From Acidobacteriota bacterium (GTDB taxonomy: Bacteria > Acidobacteriota > Blastocatellia > UBA7656), in NCBI GenBank assembly GCA_016201275.1, contig JACQDB010000058.1:1-63847 (forward strand): a DNA stretch of 63,847 nt, read 5' to 3'. This document shows, in pieces, positions 35,806 to 45,777 of the stretch; positions within the stretch are counted from its first letter, which is position 1; each line of letters opens with the position of its first letter. Under the pieces are notes generated by a model that saw nothing but the letters and a program-made list of their open reading frames with translations, was not told the DNA's origin and searched no databases. Position numbers and translations under genes: made by a program.

Positions 35806-38800
35806 ATGAACTTTGATGCTTTGAGTTTGTTAAAAAAGTTTGGCCTGAAGAGTGTCAGACAGAAACTGGTGACCAGCGCACTGCTTTTGACCGGGCTATC
35901 CATTCTTTTAGCCTGCGTGATCGCCTATCTGAGCTTTCTGAAAATCATTGATTCCAATGACAACCTGCGAAAGACTTCACAGAATATTTCAGAGACCGTT
36001 GACCTGCTGATTCTGGAAAATATTCAATATGCGCGTTCCCTCGCCAATGATCCTTTCGTGAAAGAGAAAGTCGAACAGGCAGCCTTGACTGCCGAAAAAC
36101 TGGGTATTACAGAGGTTCCTTCGGTCGCCCAGATTCCGCTGCTCGAAGAGCGCTATAAACAGACGCACACGCTGGATGACAAAAGCTGGGAAACCACCGA
36201 ATTTCTGGAGTCCAAGCGCCATTTGAAAGGCGTCTTCGAACGCATCTTCTTTACCGACCGCTACGGTTTGACGGTGGGCATGACGAGCATGACCGATGAC
36301 TTCGTGCAAAGCGATGAGGGCTGGTGGCAGAAAGCTTTCAAGACCGGACTCTCCATCAGCGATGTCGAGTTTGACAAACAGACCAACACTTGGACGATGG
36401 AAATTTGTGTGGCGATTGTCAGCCCGAAGACCGGTCAACCCAACGGCGTCATGAAGATCACCTACAATCTACAGGACGCTCAAGATTATATCGCTCGCTT
36501 CAAACAATACGACAGCGGCTTTGCCTACGCCGTGAAAAAGGATGGCACGGTTGTGCTGCATCCTGATATGGCCAAACGCAATGAGCCGGTTGATGACGCG
36601 GTGAAAAAATCCGGCATCTTGGAAAGCAATGGCAAAAACGATTCCGGCACCTTCGCCTATGATCGCAGCGATAAAAATCACAAGGGCGGCGAAAGTCGTA
36701 TGCTGTTTTATCAACGCTCTACAGGGGCAACCGCCAATGGCTTCCATTATCTGGGCTTTGGCTGGGTCTTCGTGTTAGACAACAGCAAGGATGAACTCTA
36801 TGCCCCGGCCAATAGTATGCTCAAAACCATATTGCTGTGGGGCGCGGTATTATTTCTGGTTTTTGGCGTGCTGGCTTATCTGTCGGCGGAAAGTTTTTCC
36901 GCGACCTTGCAACAACTACAGGACGCCGCCGAGCAGGTTTGCGATGGCAATTTGCGGGCGCGGGTGGAAATTGCTACCGGCGATGAATTTGAACGAGTCG
37001 GCGACGGCTTCAATCAGATGTTGAACCGTCTCGAAGATATGATGACGTTGGAGCGCGAACAGAAACTCTCGCTACTCAGTATCAGCAAAGCTATCGAAAG
37101 TTGCGGCGATGCCATCAGCATCTCTGACTTGGCACGCGATAGCTATTACACCAACAAACGCTTTCAAGAATTATTCGGCTACGATGCGGAAGAGATGCGT
37201 AGCCAAGGCGGTCTGGCACTGTTGTGCCGTGACCCGCAGCACGTTCAGGAAGTTTACGCCACGATCAGTGAAGGCGGCTCGTGGACCGGCGAATTGGAAA
37301 TGCAGACCAAAGAAGGCTACACCGTGTTGGTTGAAGTGCGCGCCGATGGCATACGCGATGACGAAGGCGAAATCATTGGCCGCATCGGCGTCTATACTGA
37401 CGTGACCGAAAAGAAACGCGCCGAAAAAGAGTTGCGCGCTTCCGAAGAACGCTTCTTCAAGACTTTCAATTTAAGTCCGCAAATCATCGCGCTGCACGAT
37501 ATGACCGATGGGCGTTATATCGAGGTCAACGAAACCTTTTTGCGTACTCTGGGCTATCAACGCGAAGAGGTTATTAATCAAACCGCTAAAAAGAAAAATA
37601 TCTGGTCGGAAGAAGACCGCGAAAAAGTCCATATGCTGCTCCAGACTTCCGGGGCTTTCCGCAATCTGGAAATTATTTTGCAAGCCAAGTCCGGCGATAA
37701 GCGCGTCGTGCTGTTATCGGCAGAGGTGATTGAACTGGGCGAAGAGAGTTGCGTGTTATGCGTCGGCACGGATGTCACCGAACGCAAACGCCTGGAAGAG
37801 ATCAATGAGCAGAACCTGAACGAATTTTTGCAACTGGCCAGCACGGTCTCGGAAGGCGATCTGACCAAACGCGGCAGCGAAGGGGATGATGCCGTGGGTC
37901 GCGTCGTCGCCTTGGTCAACAAGATGCTGGAACATTTCAGCATCATGGTCACGCAAGTCAAACATATAGGCTTGTCGGTGTCGTCAAGCGCCACGGAAAT
38001 TCTGGCGGCGGCAGAACAGATGGCGGTCGGGTCGCAACGTCAGGCCGATGAAATCACCAATACTTCGAGCGCTGTCGAAGAGATGGCGGCTTCGATGACC
38101 CAGGTTTCGCGCAACGCCGAAGCCTCAGCCGATTCCTCCAAGCGTACTTTGTATCTGGCCGAACGCGGCGATGAAAATGTGCGCTTCACCGTCGAAGCCA
38201 TGGAACGCATACACGCGGCGGTGCAGCAGACTTCGGAAAAGATGCGTCTGTTGGGCAAACGCAGTTCCGAGATTTCCGAAATCATTGACCTCATCGAAGA
38301 CATAGCGGTGCAGACCAATCTGTTGTCTTTGAACGCCGCCATCGAAGCGGCGCACGCCGGACAGGCCGGCGTCGGCTTCAGCGTCGTGGCCGATGAAATT
38401 CGCAAACTGGCCGAACGCTCAGGACGCGCCACTAAAGATGTTGCCAACCTGATTAAAGGCGTGCAACAGGAGACCACCGAAGCCTTGTCGGCGATGGAAA
38501 ACGGGATGCGCGAAGTGACCTATGGCAAAGACGTGGCTGAACAAGCACGCGATTCGCTCAAGGATATTTCTTCGGCAATCAGCAAGTCTTCCGATTTGAT
38601 CGAAGAGATTTCCACGGCTGCCGATGAACAGGCGCGGGTGACTATGAATCTGGCCAGCGCCATGCAGACCATATCCAGCATCACCATAGAGACCTCTGCC
38701 GGGGCGCACGAAACCGCGCAAACCATTCGCGGCATGGTGATGTTATCGGAGCAACTCAACGATGCCATCTCGAAGTTCAAAGTGCAAAACGAGTATGGCC

Positions 38801-38886
38801 GGCAAATATCGTACAATCCCCCGATGGTGCCGCCAGCCAATGGCCGTATGCCGGTAACCTCGGCGAATTACCCGCAAGGCGATTGA
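35806..38886 (+). CDS. Methyl-accepting chemotaxis protein with Cache and two PAS domains
   Basis: A 1026-residue receptor. One membrane helix (about residues 22-45), a double-Cache extracellular domain (about 50-335), a second helix (about 340-360), HAMP (about 362-415), two PAS domains (about 425-545 and 550-670) each ending in D-V-T-E, a second HAMP-like helix pair, then the signalling domain. The hairpin tip is D-I-A-V-Q-T-N-L-L-S-L-N-A-A-I-E-A-A-H-A-G. Both an external ligand and a cytoplasmic signal (redox, light or small molecule through PAS) could be sensed. No C-terminal CheR-binding pentapeptide is seen. It is the first gene of the operon. Confidence 0.93.
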   Translation: MNFDALSLLKKFGLKSVRQKLVTSALLLTGLSILLACVIAYLSFLKIIDSNDNLRKTSQNISETVDLLILENIQYARSLANDPFVKEKVEQAALTAEKLGITEVPSVAQIPLLEERYKQTHTLDDKSWETTEFLESKRHLKGVFERIFFTDRYGLTVGMTSMTDDFVQSDEGWWQKAFKTGLSISDVEFDKQTNTWTMEICVAIVSPKTGQPNGVMKITYNLQDAQDYIARFKQYDSGFAYAVKKDGTVVLHPDMAKRNEPVDDAVKKSGILESNGKNDSGTFAYDRSDKNHKGGESRMLFYQRSTGATANGFHYLGFGWVFVLDNSKDELYAPANSMLKTILLWGAVLFLVFGVLAYLSAESFSATLQQLQDAAEQVCDGNLRARVEIATGDEFERVGDGFNQMLNRLEDMMTLEREQKLSLLSISKAIESCGDAISISDLARDSYYTNKRFQELFGYDAEEMRSQGGLALLCRDPQHVQEVYATISEGGSWTGELEMQTKEGYTVLVEVRADGIRDDEGEIIGRIGVYTDVTEKKRAEKELRASEERFFKTFNLSPQIIALHDMTDGRYIEVNETFLRTLGYQREEVINQTAKKKNIWSEEDREKVHMLLQTSGAFRNLEIILQAKSGDKRVVLLSAEVIELGEESCVLCVGTDVTERKRLEEINEQNLNEFLQLASTVSEGDLTKRGSEGDDAVGRVVALVNKMLEHFSIMVTQVKHIGLSVSSSATEILAAAEQMAVGSQRQADEITNTSSAVEEMAASMTQVSRNAEASADSSKRTLYLAERGDENVRFTVEAMERIHAAVQQTSEKMRLLGKRSSEISEIIDLIEDIAVQTNLLSLNAAIEAAHAGQAGVGFSVVADEIRKLAERSGRATKDVANLIKGVQQETTEALSAMENGMREVTYGKDVAEQARDSLKDISSAISKSSDLIEEISTAADEQARVTMNLASAMQTISSITIETSAGAHETAQTIRGMVMLSEQLNDAISKFKVQNEYGRQISYNPPMVPPANGRMPVTSANYPQGD

Positions 38887-38926
38887 CGCAAGTTACAGGG
38901 ATGAGGAAAAGCTTAGGAGGCGGAGT

Positions 38927-39409
38927 ATGAATCGTCAGAAAATTGTCTTCAAAGTAGGCAGAGAAGATTTTGCCATAGACATCTTGTTGACCAAAGAGAT
39001 CGTCGTGATGAGCGAAATCACGCCGGTTCCCGAAACCGAAGAGTATGTCGAAGGCATCATGAATTTGCGCGGCAATCTGATTCCGGTGCTGGATTTGCGA
39101 AAGCGTTTACGCACCGCCGCCGTCAGTGAATTGAATGAACAGCGCATCATCATTGCCAATTTCGATGGTCGCCTGGTCGGGTTGATTGTGGATGGTGCCA
39201 CCGAAGTCATACGGGTCAGCGAGGCGATGATCGAACCGCCGCCCGATGTGATTGCGGAAATGGGCATTGGCTATATTATCGGCGTGGTCAAACATAAGGA
39301 CGCCTTCATCACTTTGATTGATTTGCAGAAAGTCTTGACCGAAGAGATTCTAGTCGGTTTGGATGAGGTGATGGAGTTAATCGCGGTGCGGACGGAGACA
39401 GCGGCTTGA
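38927..39409 (+). CDS. cheW: CheW coupling protein
   Basis: A 160-residue CheW domain: F-K-V-G-R-E-D-F-A-I-D-I-L, the V-E-G-I-M-N-L-R-G-N-L-I-P-V-L-D-L-R core and G-L-I-V-D-G-A. It links the receptor to CheA. It begins 40 nt after the MCP and its end overlaps the region before cheR, in keeping with one operon. A ribosome binding site (aggaggcggagt) precedes the ATG. Confidence 0.93.
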   Translation: MNRQKIVFKVGREDFAIDILLTKEIVVMSEITPVPETEEYVEGIMNLRGNLIPVLDLRKRLRTAAVSELNEQRIIIANFDGRLVGLIVDGATEVIRVSEAMIEPPPDVIAEMGIGYIIGVVKHKDAFITLIDLQKVLTEEILVGLDEVMELIAVRTETAA

Positions 39410-39423
39410 TTGAGGTAGGCGGT

Positions 39424-40299
39424 ATGCAGACGACGGAAGTGACTCACAATACGGTGATCAATTACGGGCAGACGCGAATTTTGTCCGACCAGGAGTTTAA
39501 ACAATTCACCGATCTGATCTATGACGAGTGCGGCGTCAGTCTCAGTGTGGATAAACGCCTGTTTCTGGAATCGCGCTTGAAAAAGCGCATGGACGAATTG
39601 GGCATCAAAAACGGCCAAGAGTATTTTGCCTTCGTCACCGGCGTCAAAAGCAAGTATCACGAATTGCCGACCTTGCTGGACGCCTTGATGATTTGCGAAA
39701 CCTCTTTCTTTCGCAATGCGCCGCAATTCGATCTGTTCAGCCAGACCGTGTTGCCGGAAGTGATTGCCCGAAAAGAGCAGGTCGGTTCGCGTTTGCTGCG
39801 CGTCTGGAGCGCCGGTTGTTCGACCGGACAGGAACCTTACAGCGCTGCCATTTCGATGTTGGAAGCGGTGCGCTATCAACCGGACTGGACGTTGCGGGTG
39901 TTTGCTTCCGATTTATCGTTTACGGCGTTGGAACGCGCTCAAAACGGCATCTACAGAGCTGACCAGATGAAGAGCGTCGCGCCGCATCTGACGCGCAAAT
40001 ATTTTCATCAGGAGAATAGCAACTTCGTGGTCAACGACGAAGTGAAGCGGCGCGTCACTTTCGATTATCACAATCTGAAAAATGACAACGGCTTACGCAA
40101 TCTTGATGTCATCTTCTGTCGCAACGTGATGATCTATTTCGACCGGGAAGAACAGCAACGCCTGGTCAACCGCTTTGCCAATTGTCTGATGCCGGGCGGC
40201 TATTTATTTATTGGTCATGCGGAAAGCCTGCAATGGCTCTCGGACCGCTTCACCATGATTCACAAAGACAAAGGCATCGCCTACAAATTAGTTGCGTAA
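39424..40299 (+). CDS. cheR: CheR protein-glutamate methyltransferase
   Basis: A 291-residue protein with the CheR two-domain layout: an N-terminal helical domain (E-F-K-Q-F-T-D-L-I-Y-D, then R-L-F-L-E-S-R-L) and a SAM-binding domain (V-W-S-A-G-C-S-T-G-Q-E-P-Y-S, then F-C-R-N-V-M-I-Y-F). It methylates glutamates of chemoreceptors. ATG 39424 has a taggcgg ribosome binding site, so it is preferred to the TTG at 39406 that would overlap cheW. Confidence 0.93.
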   Translation: MQTTEVTHNTVINYGQTRILSDQEFKQFTDLIYDECGVSLSVDKRLFLESRLKKRMDELGIKNGQEYFAFVTGVKSKYHELPTLLDALMICETSFFRNAPQFDLFSQTVLPEVIARKEQVGSRLLRVWSAGCSTGQEPYSAAISMLEAVRYQPDWTLRVFASDLSFTALERAQNGIYRADQMKSVAPHLTRKYFHQENSNFVVNDEVKRRVTFDYHNLKNDNGLRNLDVIFCRNVMIYFDREEQQRLVNRFANCLMPGGYLFIGHAESLQWLSDRFTMIHKDKGIAYKLVA

Positions 40300-40318
40300 G
40301 GGAGTCTGAGGAACGGCT

Positions 40319-42508
40319 ATGGAAGATTTCGGTGAAGATTTCAGTTTGGATGAATTGAATACCTTGCTGAATATGTTCCGCGATCAATCTCTGCAAATTC
40401 TTGACGAGATGACGCAAGACTTGTTTGTGCTGGAATCGAAAGGCGCGGACAGCGATTGCCTGGGACGTTTACGCCGAGGAGCGCACACCATCAAAGGCGA
40501 TTCGGCTTGTGTCGGCTTGGATGGCATCACGGCAGTGGCGCACCGCTTGGAAGATTTCATGGAAGCGCTGGTTTCCGGCGGCATGAAATTCGACGCACGT
40601 TCGGTGGATGCGATCCTCGAAGGGCTGGATGAAATTCGCGCCGCGCTGGACCAAGACCCCGTAGGCGACATTGCCGCAGAGCGCGCCCAACGGCTGATTG
40701 AAAAGATTGAAGAAGCGGCTATGGACGCGGCTGAAGCTGCCGTCAGTCAAGCGTTGCCATCAGACGCGCCAGCGCAAGAGGCGGACGCCGAGCCTAAACC
40801 CAGTGGCGTAGTCGCGCCGCCAAGGGCTGGCAAAAAAGCACGGCAAAGCGTTGTCGAAGGGATTGCCAACCCGTCGAAGAAGAGCAAAACCGCGTCGGCA
40901 AAATCGCGTCGCAAAACTTCCAGCGCCGACGCGAAAGTGGGGGGCGAGAAGCCTGCGCCGCGTGCTGCCAGAGGGCGTCGAAAAAATAGTGTTGAAGCCG
41001 AGCGCACAATCGGCGAGACTGCCAATAGCCACGACCTGATAAAAAATTCGCTTACCGAAGCAGCGCCCGCGCTGCCTTTGGTGCAAATGCCTACACCCCC
41101 TTCTTTACTGGATGCGCCTATTGCTCAGGCGCTGCAATCGGAGGTCGTGGCCAAGCCGACGGGCGAAGCGAAAACCGCGATTGCCGAACCGGGCAAAGAG
41201 GAAACGCCAGCCTTGCCCGAATCGGCGGCAGCCGCAACTTCGACGGCGCGCAAAACCGGCGGCGAGTTTGTGCGTGTCGAAGCCGGGAAAATAGATGCGT
41301 TGTTGAATCTGGCTGGCGAGATGGTGATTGCGCGTTCCGTCCTCTCGCAACTGGAGCCGGAGTTGGAAGCGATTTTAGAGCGCCACGATATTGTCGAACG
41401 CTTTGGCAGAGCCAGAGCCCAGATGGACAAGTTGATTGCCGAACTGCACAAGAGCGTAGTCAAAATCCGCATGGTGACGATTGACAATGTTTTCAAGCGC
41501 TTCAACCGACCGATGCGCGAATTGGCGCAGGAGTCCGGCAAGCAGGTCGAGTTGGAGATGAGCGGCGGCGAAACCGAATTGGATCGGGCGCTGGTGGATT
41601 TGATTTATGAACCGATTCTGCACCTCTTGCGAAACGCTGTGGATCACGGTTTGGAAGCAACCGCAGAGCGCCTGCGCTTGGGCAAACCCGAAGTTGGCAA
41701 GATTCAAATGCGCGCCTATCACGAAGGCAATCAGGTGCTTGTCGAAATCAGTGATGACGGCAGAGGCATTGATAAAGAGGTATTGAAACGCAAGGCGGTT
41801 GAGAATGGCTTGATCACCTTAGAAGAAGCCACCCAGATGAGCGATGATGAAGCGATGGAGATCATCTTCATACCGGGCTTTTCAACCGCCCGTGCCGTGA
41901 CCCTGGTATCAGGCCGAGGCATCGGCATGGACGCGGTTAAAAACGCTATCGAACAGATGCGCGGCAGCGTCAGTCTGCGAAGCGAGGTCGGGGTTGGCAC
42001 GGTCTTTACTTTGCGTATGCCGTTGACGCTGGCAATCATACGGGCGTTGTTGTTCACCACCAGCGGTCAGATGTTTGCGTTGCCGTTGTTATCGGTACGC
42101 GAGATCGTGCGCGTGAAGTTGGCGGAGGTGACCAACCTTGATGGCTTTGAAAATTTTCGCCTGCGCGAGCAGTTCATCTCGGTAGTCAGACCGGGCGTGG
42201 TGTTGGGCATCGAGCGGCGCAAAGGCGGCAGCGGCGCACCGCTACGCAGCAGCAACGAGGAAGTCTATTTAATTATCGTCACCGTGGGCAGTAAAAAATA
42301 TGGCGTCGTCGCCGAATCACTTTTCGGCGATCAGGAATTGGTAATTAAACCGCTCGACATACGCTGGGTGCATAACGATGCGCTGGCCGGGGCGTCGGTC
42401 TTGGGCGATGGGCGCGTGGTGTTAATCATGGATGCGGAGATGATGTTCCGCAAGGCCGTCCGGCACGAACGAACCAGAGGGATCGAAAAGAGGCAATATG
42501 CAGTCTAA
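40319..42508 (+). CDS. cheA: CheA chemotaxis histidine kinase
   Basis: A 729-residue kinase. HPt domain with phospho-acceptor His56 in A-H-T-I-K-G-D-S. A long Ala/Pro/Lys-rich linker (about residues 135-325) replaces the usual P2 CheY-binding domain. The dimerisation helices begin at about 325 (V-R-V-E-A-G-K-I-D-A-L-L-N-L-A-G-E-M-V). The HATPase has L-L-R-N-A-V-D-H-G, D-D-G-R-G-I and S-G-R-G-I-G, and a CheW-like domain ends the protein. CheA passes phosphate to CheY and CheB, both encoded next to it. Its last 11 nt overlap cheB. Confidence 0.94.
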   Translation: MEDFGEDFSLDELNTLLNMFRDQSLQILDEMTQDLFVLESKGADSDCLGRLRRGAHTIKGDSACVGLDGITAVAHRLEDFMEALVSGGMKFDARSVDAILEGLDEIRAALDQDPVGDIAAERAQRLIEKIEEAAMDAAEAAVSQALPSDAPAQEADAEPKPSGVVAPPRAGKKARQSVVEGIANPSKKSKTASAKSRRKTSSADAKVGGEKPAPRAARGRRKNSVEAERTIGETANSHDLIKNSLTEAAPALPLVQMPTPPSLLDAPIAQALQSEVVAKPTGEAKTAIAEPGKEETPALPESAAAATSTARKTGGEFVRVEAGKIDALLNLAGEMVIARSVLSQLEPELEAILERHDIVERFGRARAQMDKLIAELHKSVVKIRMVTIDNVFKRFNRPMRELAQESGKQVELEMSGGETELDRALVDLIYEPILHLLRNAVDHGLEATAERLRLGKPEVGKIQMRAYHEGNQVLVEISDDGRGIDKEVLKRKAVENGLITLEEATQMSDDEAMEIIFIPGFSTARAVTLVSGRGIGMDAVKNAIEQMRGSVSLRSEVGVGTVFTLRMPLTLAIIRALLFTTSGQMFALPLLSVREIVRVKLAEVTNLDGFENFRLREQFISVVRPGVVLGIERRKGGSGAPLRSSNEEVYLIIVTVGSKKYGVVAESLFGDQELVIKPLDIRWVHNDALAGASVLGDGRVVLIMDAEMMFRKAVRHERTRGIEKRQYAV

Positions 42509-43610
42509 AGAGCAGAAGATAAGAGTCCTGGTGGTGGATGATTCCGCAGTGATGCGGAAACTTATATCGAATTTGCTCGAACGTGATCCGAATATCGAAG
42601 TGGTGGCGACGGCCATTGACGGCGATTTCGCGCTCAACAAAGTAGAGGCGGTAAAGCCCGATGTGGTGACTCTGGATGTGGATATGCCGCGCATGGACGG
42701 CCTGACCACGTTGCGACACATCGTCACCAATTTCAAAGTGCCGGTGGTGATGTTGAGTTCGCTCACCTCCAGAGGCGCGATGTTGACCATGCAGGCGTTG
42801 GAAATCGGCGCGTTTGATTTTGTCTGTAAGCCGAAAAGCGCGGCGCAAATCGGCGAGATGTTTGAAGAGTTAATTCAGAAGGTGAAAGGCGCGGCGCGCA
42901 GTCGGACGATCTTGTTTCCGCTGGCGGCGCAACTGGAACCTAAAGAGAAGAAGCGCAGCGTCGGCTCGGAGGTGCGACGCAAAGTGCCGAGCCGTATCCT
43001 GCGGCGCAACACGAAAAAAGTGGTGGTGATAGGCGCTTCTTCCGGTGGGCCGCACGCCTTGCGCTATCTGTTGCCCAAGATTCCGACGGATCTGGATGCC
43101 GGGATTTTAATTGTGCAGCACATGATGGAAAGCTTCACCTCGTCGTTCGTGCGCTGGCTGGACGAGATTTGTGAAATGGAAGTATTGGAAGCCCGCGATG
43201 GCGATTTGATTTTACCGGGGCGAATTTTGGTGGCCCCCGGACCGACGCATATGAAGGTGCGGCGGACGGCTACGGGAGGCGAGATCGTTTTGGAACCGGG
43301 AGAGCCGGTCAGCGGTCATCGGCCTTCGGTGGATGTGTTATTTCAATCGGTCGCCACAGAGTACGGTTCGCAAGCCGTCGCCTTGATTATGACCGGCATG
43401 GGCAGCGACGGGGCGCAGGGCATCGGTGCGATTCGTCGGGCCAGCGGTCATACCCTGGCGCAGGACAAAGAGAGTTGTTCGGTTTTCGGTATGCCCCGTG
43501 TGGCGATTGAAAACGGACATATAGACACGGTTCTGCCGTTAAAGGATATCGCCGGGTATTTAATTTCGGTTGTAGGACAGCAGACTCGCAGAGAGGAATG
43601 TTATGTTTGA
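42498..43610 (+). CDS. cheB: CheB protein-glutamate methylesterase
   Basis: A 370-residue protein: a receiver domain with phospho-acceptor Asp60 (L-D-V-D-M-P-R-M-D-G), a linker (about 125-170), then the methylesterase with nucleophile Ser181 in G-A-S-S-G-G-P, His208 in V-Q-H-M and a C-terminal G-M-G-S-D-G. It removes methyl groups from receptors and resets signalling. Overlap with cheA by 11 nt and with the next gene by 8 nt implies tight coupling. Confidence 0.94.
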   Translation: MQSKEQKIRVLVVDDSAVMRKLISNLLERDPNIEVVATAIDGDFALNKVEAVKPDVVTLDVDMPRMDGLTTLRHIVTNFKVPVVMLSSLTSRGAMLTMQALEIGAFDFVCKPKSAAQIGEMFEELIQKVKGAARSRTILFPLAAQLEPKEKKRSVGSEVRRKVPSRILRRNTKKVVVIGASSGGPHALRYLLPKIPTDLDAGILIVQHMMESFTSSFVRWLDEICEMEVLEARDGDLILPGRILVAPGPTHMKVRRTATGGEIVLEPGEPVSGHRPSVDVLFQSVATEYGSQAVALIMTGMGSDGAQGIGAIRRASGHTLAQDKESCSVFGMPRVAIENGHIDTVLPLKDIAGYLISVVGQQTRREECYV

Positions 43611-44010
43611 AACACTTGACAGCTTTAATTCTAATTCATCCCCTATGACGTGTTTGGTGGTTGATGATTCTGCGTTCATGCGGTTTCATCTCAAGCGCTT
43701 GATTCGTTCGTTTAAGAATATCACCGCCAGCGAAGCGACCAACGGCGACGAAGCGATTACCGAGTACCAGCGGTTGCACCCCGATTTCGTCTTGATGGAC
43801 ATCATTATGCCGGGCATACAAGGCGTCGAAACGGTGAAGAAAATCCGCGAATTCGACCCCTCGGCGCGCGTCATCATGGTCAGCAGCGTGGCCTACAAAG
43901 AGATGGTCGAAGAGGCCTTTGACGCCGGGGCGAAATATTTTATTCCCAAGCCCGTAACCACCGAAGCGTTACGCAAAGCTATTGAATGCGTGTTGGGCGC
44001 GGCAGCCTGA
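43603..44010 (+). CDS. CheY-like response regulator
   Basis: A 135-residue single receiver domain. Acid pair D21-D22, phospho-acceptor D66 (V-L-M-D-I-I-M-P), conserved Ser in V-S-S-V and Lys in P-K-P. No output domain. It would relay the CheA signal to a partner protein, classically the flagellar switch; its true target here is unknown. The ATG overlaps the cheB stop by 8 nt. Confidence 0.92.
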   Translation: MFETLDSFNSNSSPMTCLVVDDSAFMRFHLKRLIRSFKNITASEATNGDEAITEYQRLHPDFVLMDIIMPGIQGVETVKKIREFDPSARVIMVSSVAYKEMVEEAFDAGAKYFIPKPVTTEALRKAIECVLGAAA

Positions 44011-44033
44011 AGCAGAGAACAAAGGAACCACCT

Positions 44034-44498
44034 ATGAGGCTCGAATTCGTAAAAGCATTCGTTAATTCAACCACTGAAATTCTTGGCGACCTGTTGGGTT
44101 CGGAAGTCGCTGTGCGGTCAATGGCCATGCAGGCCAACCCGTCGGCAGACCGCGAAGTGATTACCATCATCGGGTTGATGGGAGAAGTGCAGGGCGATGT
44201 CATTATAGACCTGGATCAGGAAACCGCCGAACAACTGGGCGGGTTTTTGACCGGCGAAGTCGCCCACGGCATGACGCCCTTGATGAAGAGTTCCATCGCC
44301 GAGATGGCTTCGATGGCCATCGGGCGCGCCATCTCGCAGATCAACGATAACGGCACGCGCTTGACCATGACGCCGCCAAACATCTTTACTGAATCGCATC
44401 TGCGCCATCACGACAAACAGTTCGAGACCCTGGTGGCACCGATTACCACTGCCTATGGCGAGGTTCGCATCAGCGTCGCCATCCAAGATTTGAATTGA
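44034..44498 (+). CDS. CheX/CheC-like chemotaxis phosphatase-fold protein
   Basis: A 154-residue CheX-like domain: V-K-A-F-V-N-S-T-T-E-I-L-G, then V-I-T-I-I-G-L-M-G-E-V-Q-G-D-V-I and the active-site helix S-S-I-A-E-M-A-S-M-A-I-G. The Glu of the CheX/CheC E-x-x-N motif is present but the Asn position is Ser, so phosphatase activity is doubtful. It may instead bind CheY-P or sense another signal. Starts at ATG 44034 after aaaggaac. Confidence 0.8.
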   Translation: MRLEFVKAFVNSTTEILGDLLGSEVAVRSMAMQANPSADREVITIIGLMGEVQGDVIIDLDQETAEQLGGFLTGEVAHGMTPLMKSSIAEMASMAIGRAISQINDNGTRLTMTPPNIFTESHLRHHDKQFETLVAPITTAYGEVRISVAIQDLN

Positions 44499-44509
44499 AG
44501 GAGAAGGAC

Positions 44510-45331
44510 ATGGGACAAAAGAGCGAAGACATTTTATCCCTTTTTACCAAGAGTGAAGAAATACTGGAAATGTTCCGCAAGGGCAAAGCTTTTACCGAAG
44601 AGTTGATGGCGGAAAATGAGCGCCTGCGCTATCGCATGGTGCATATGGAAGCCGACAAGATGGGCTTGGCCGACACCTTGCAGAAAGAGGTCGAGCGCTT
44701 GCGCCTGGAAAACAGCCAGCTCAGTCAGAAGCTGGATTTCATGGATAATCGCTTCGAGCAGATTGAATCGGAGAACAAAGATTTTGTGCAACGCTATATC
44801 GAAGTCGAAGAGCAGAATGAAAGCCTGGCGAATCTCTATGTCGCCAGCCATCATCTGCATTCGACGCTCGACCCCGAAGAAGTTATGCAGTGTATCAAAG
44901 AGATTCTGATCAACATGGTGGGATCGGAAGAGTTCGGCATCTTTATCGTGGACGACGAGACCAACGAATTGTTATTGGCCGGATCGGAAGGCGAGATCGC
45001 GCAACTCTTTGATAAACGCAACGTCAAGTTTGGCGATGGTCTGGAAGGCATGGTGGCGCAAAGCGGCGAACCGTTCTTTACCGATGATGAAGGCGAAGAT
45101 GGCAATACCTGCGCCTGCATTCCGTTGAAGGTCAAAGAGCGCGTCATTGGCGTCATCTCCATCTATCGCCTGTTGGAGCATAAACGCGGCTTGACGACTT
45201 TGGATTACAAGCTGCTCGAACTGCTGGCCGGTCACGCGGCAACCGCGCTGGTCAGTTCCAAGCTTTATGCCATGACCGATAGAAAATTGAAAACCATCGA
45301 AGGATTTATGAACTTGTTGCGAGTTCGCTAG
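44510..45331 (+). CDS. Coiled-coil GAF-domain protein
   Basis: A 273-residue protein. Residues ~10-110 form a long heptad-rich coiled coil; residues ~125-260 are a GAF domain (L-H-S-T-L-D-P-E-E-V-M-Q-C, with a C-A-C-I-P-L-K segment). No enzymatic output is visible, so it probably senses a small ligand or scaffolds signalling proteins. ATG 44510 follows gaaggagaagg; a TTG 15 nt earlier is also in frame. It overlaps the end of the CheX-like gene region by nothing and is spaced 11 nt. Confidence 0.8.
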   Translation: MGQKSEDILSLFTKSEEILEMFRKGKAFTEELMAENERLRYRMVHMEADKMGLADTLQKEVERLRLENSQLSQKLDFMDNRFEQIESENKDFVQRYIEVEEQNESLANLYVASHHLHSTLDPEEVMQCIKEILINMVGSEEFGIFIVDDETNELLLAGSEGEIAQLFDKRNVKFGDGLEGMVAQSGEPFFTDDEGEDGNTCACIPLKVKERVIGVISIYRLLEHKRGLTTLDYKLLELLAGHAATALVSSKLYAMTDRKLKTIEGFMNLLRVR

Positions 45332-45342
45332 AGGAGGAAGGA

Positions 45343-45726
45343 ATGAGTAATACGTCTTTATTGGTAGTAGATGATTCGGCAACCTTTCGCCAGTTGCTGT
45401 GCATGAGTTTGACCCGCGTCGAAGGCATCACGCAGGCCAATATCACACAGGCAGCGGATGGCGAAGAGGCGTTGAAAAAAGTCGAGGAAGGCAATTTCGA
45501 CCTGGTTTTGACCGACATCAATATGCCGCGCATGACGGGGCTGGAATTCGTTCGCAAAGTGCGGACGGAATTGAAACGCGACACTCTGCCGATCATCATC
45601 ATCAGCACCAAAGGATCGGAACAGGAGATCGAAACGGGAATGCAGATGGGGGCCAGCGGCTATCTTTCCAAGCCGATTTCCACGACCCAGTTGCGTGACC
45701 TTTTACGTACTTTCATAGGCAAATAA
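45343..45726 (+). CDS. CheY-like response regulator
   Basis: A 127-residue receiver domain: D-D-S pair at residues 10-12, phospho-acceptor D58 (L-T-D-I-N-M-P-R-M-T-G), S/T in I-I-S-T-K and Lys in L-S-K-P. It is the second stand-alone receiver of the operon, only distantly similar to the first, so the two probably serve different partners. An aggaggaagga ribosome binding site lies 5 nt before the ATG. Confidence 0.92.
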   Translation: MSNTSLLVVDDSATFRQLLCMSLTRVEGITQANITQAADGEEALKKVEEGNFDLVLTDINMPRMTGLEFVRKVRTELKRDTLPIIIISTKGSEQEIETGMQMGASGYLSKPISTTQLRDLLRTFIGK

Positions 45727-45777
45727 TCGAACAGCAGGGTGAGCTTATTTGTACGTTCTTGAGTAAAGAGAGCCAAC

